From positions 633,591 to 697,590 of the forward strand of contig SJOL01008365.1 of assembly GCA_004794785.1 (NCBI GenBank): a stretch of 64,000 nucleotides of DNA, given 5' to 3'. Positions 63,501 through 64,000 of this stretch are shown here, piece after piece; the first letter of the stretch is position 1; each line of letters begins with the position of its first letter. The notes under the pieces were generated by a model. The model saw nothing but the letters and a program-made list of their open reading frames with translations, searched no databases and was not told the origin of the DNA. Source of the DNA: Opisthorchis felineus (lineage: Eukaryota > Platyhelminthes > Trematoda > Opisthorchiida > Opisthorchiidae). The position numbers were made by a program, and so were the translations under genes.

Positions 63501-64000
63501 GCTCATTGAACACTCGTGCGGCTGATATTTAGACAGCGTTATATTTGCACTATATTCAGTAACAGATCTACGTAACAAATGTTTATTCGTTCAGAAACCT
63601 GGTCAGCCAAAGTATGTCCGAGGCATCCTTCCGAGACTTTTTCTTACCTTTCAGCATGACTCTTGTATTTAGTTCCCTTTAGCAAATTTGATTGGTTTCG
63701 TCCATACTGTGATGTCACACTACTAACTCACTGTGGAAGCAGATACTCTGTTCGCTTCACTGCTTAAACGCGACCATGGCTCGGCATTTGAATCTCACGA
63801 ATCAGTCAGCAGGATCCGTAAAATCAGTGATACTCACTTAAATTCACCGTCTTATCCTGTAGAAATTTTCCGCAAGCTGTGATGTTTACAGCTTAAATAG
63901 AGAGTAATTTTATCTTTGATTTGCTGATTAACGTTTTTTATATTCAATTGCACCTATTCCTGCCATCTTTTTATACTGCAGAGTTACAGTTTGCTTATAC
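60546..64000. other. Gene-free stretch to the window end
   Basis: No recognised gene or repeat. At 62318-62967 both strands are open over about 100 codons, but none of the frames resembles a family known to me. Confidence 0.45.

Overview
This window is eukaryotic and looks like genomic DNA of a parasitic flatworm (trematode or tapeworm; the placement is inference). Reasons: almost no long open reading frames, conserved protein sequence split by GT-AG introns, one intron of about 14.4 kb, and many old retroelement copies. These copies are RTE-type non-LTR elements, Penelope-like elements (PLEs) with GIY-YIG endonuclease remnants, and a short dispersed repeat with a pol III B-box. Nothing bacterial (operons, ribosome binding sites, CRISPR) is present.

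The only conserved host gene I can support is on the minus strand from about 54.6 kb down to 37.27 kb. It is the 3' part of a Rho GTPase-activating protein gene. The exon at 53711-54051 carries the C-terminal half of a RhoGAP domain. Two small exons (53160-53210, 53022-53049) and a 1.3-kb terminal exon (37267-38569) follow in matching splice phase and encode a long Ser/Pro-rich basic tail. An upstream exon at 54488-54569 probably carries an earlier part of the domain. The remaining 5' exons were not found and may lie beyond the window.

Layout: 1-30 kb is gene-poor and holds PLE fragments (4.9, 6.3, 9.1, 15.4-16.4 kb), five of six copies of the B-box repeat, and a second short repeat (16.5, 16.7, 21.4 kb). 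At 30.15-32.5 kb there is a decayed minus-strand RTE copy covering endonuclease and reverse transcriptase. At 37-54 kb is the RhoGAP gene; its large intron holds two plus-strand PLE copies (45.3-46.05, 47.36-47.56 kb), a possible small two-exon plus-strand gene (39.15-39.38 kb) and a hairpin. At 57.26-59.54 kb are two 5'-truncated RTE insertions with target-site duplications, one ending in 166 perfect ATTG units. The last 3.4 kb shows nothing recognisable.

The most interesting signal is a hammerhead-ribozyme-like fold in three PLE-derived copies (15564-15635 minus, 45975-46045 plus, 6315-6385 plus). It keeps the core boxes and stem II, and stem III shows a compensatory base-pair change. It differs from the textbook hammerhead by one extra A before stem II and, in two copies, an extra U near the cleavage site.
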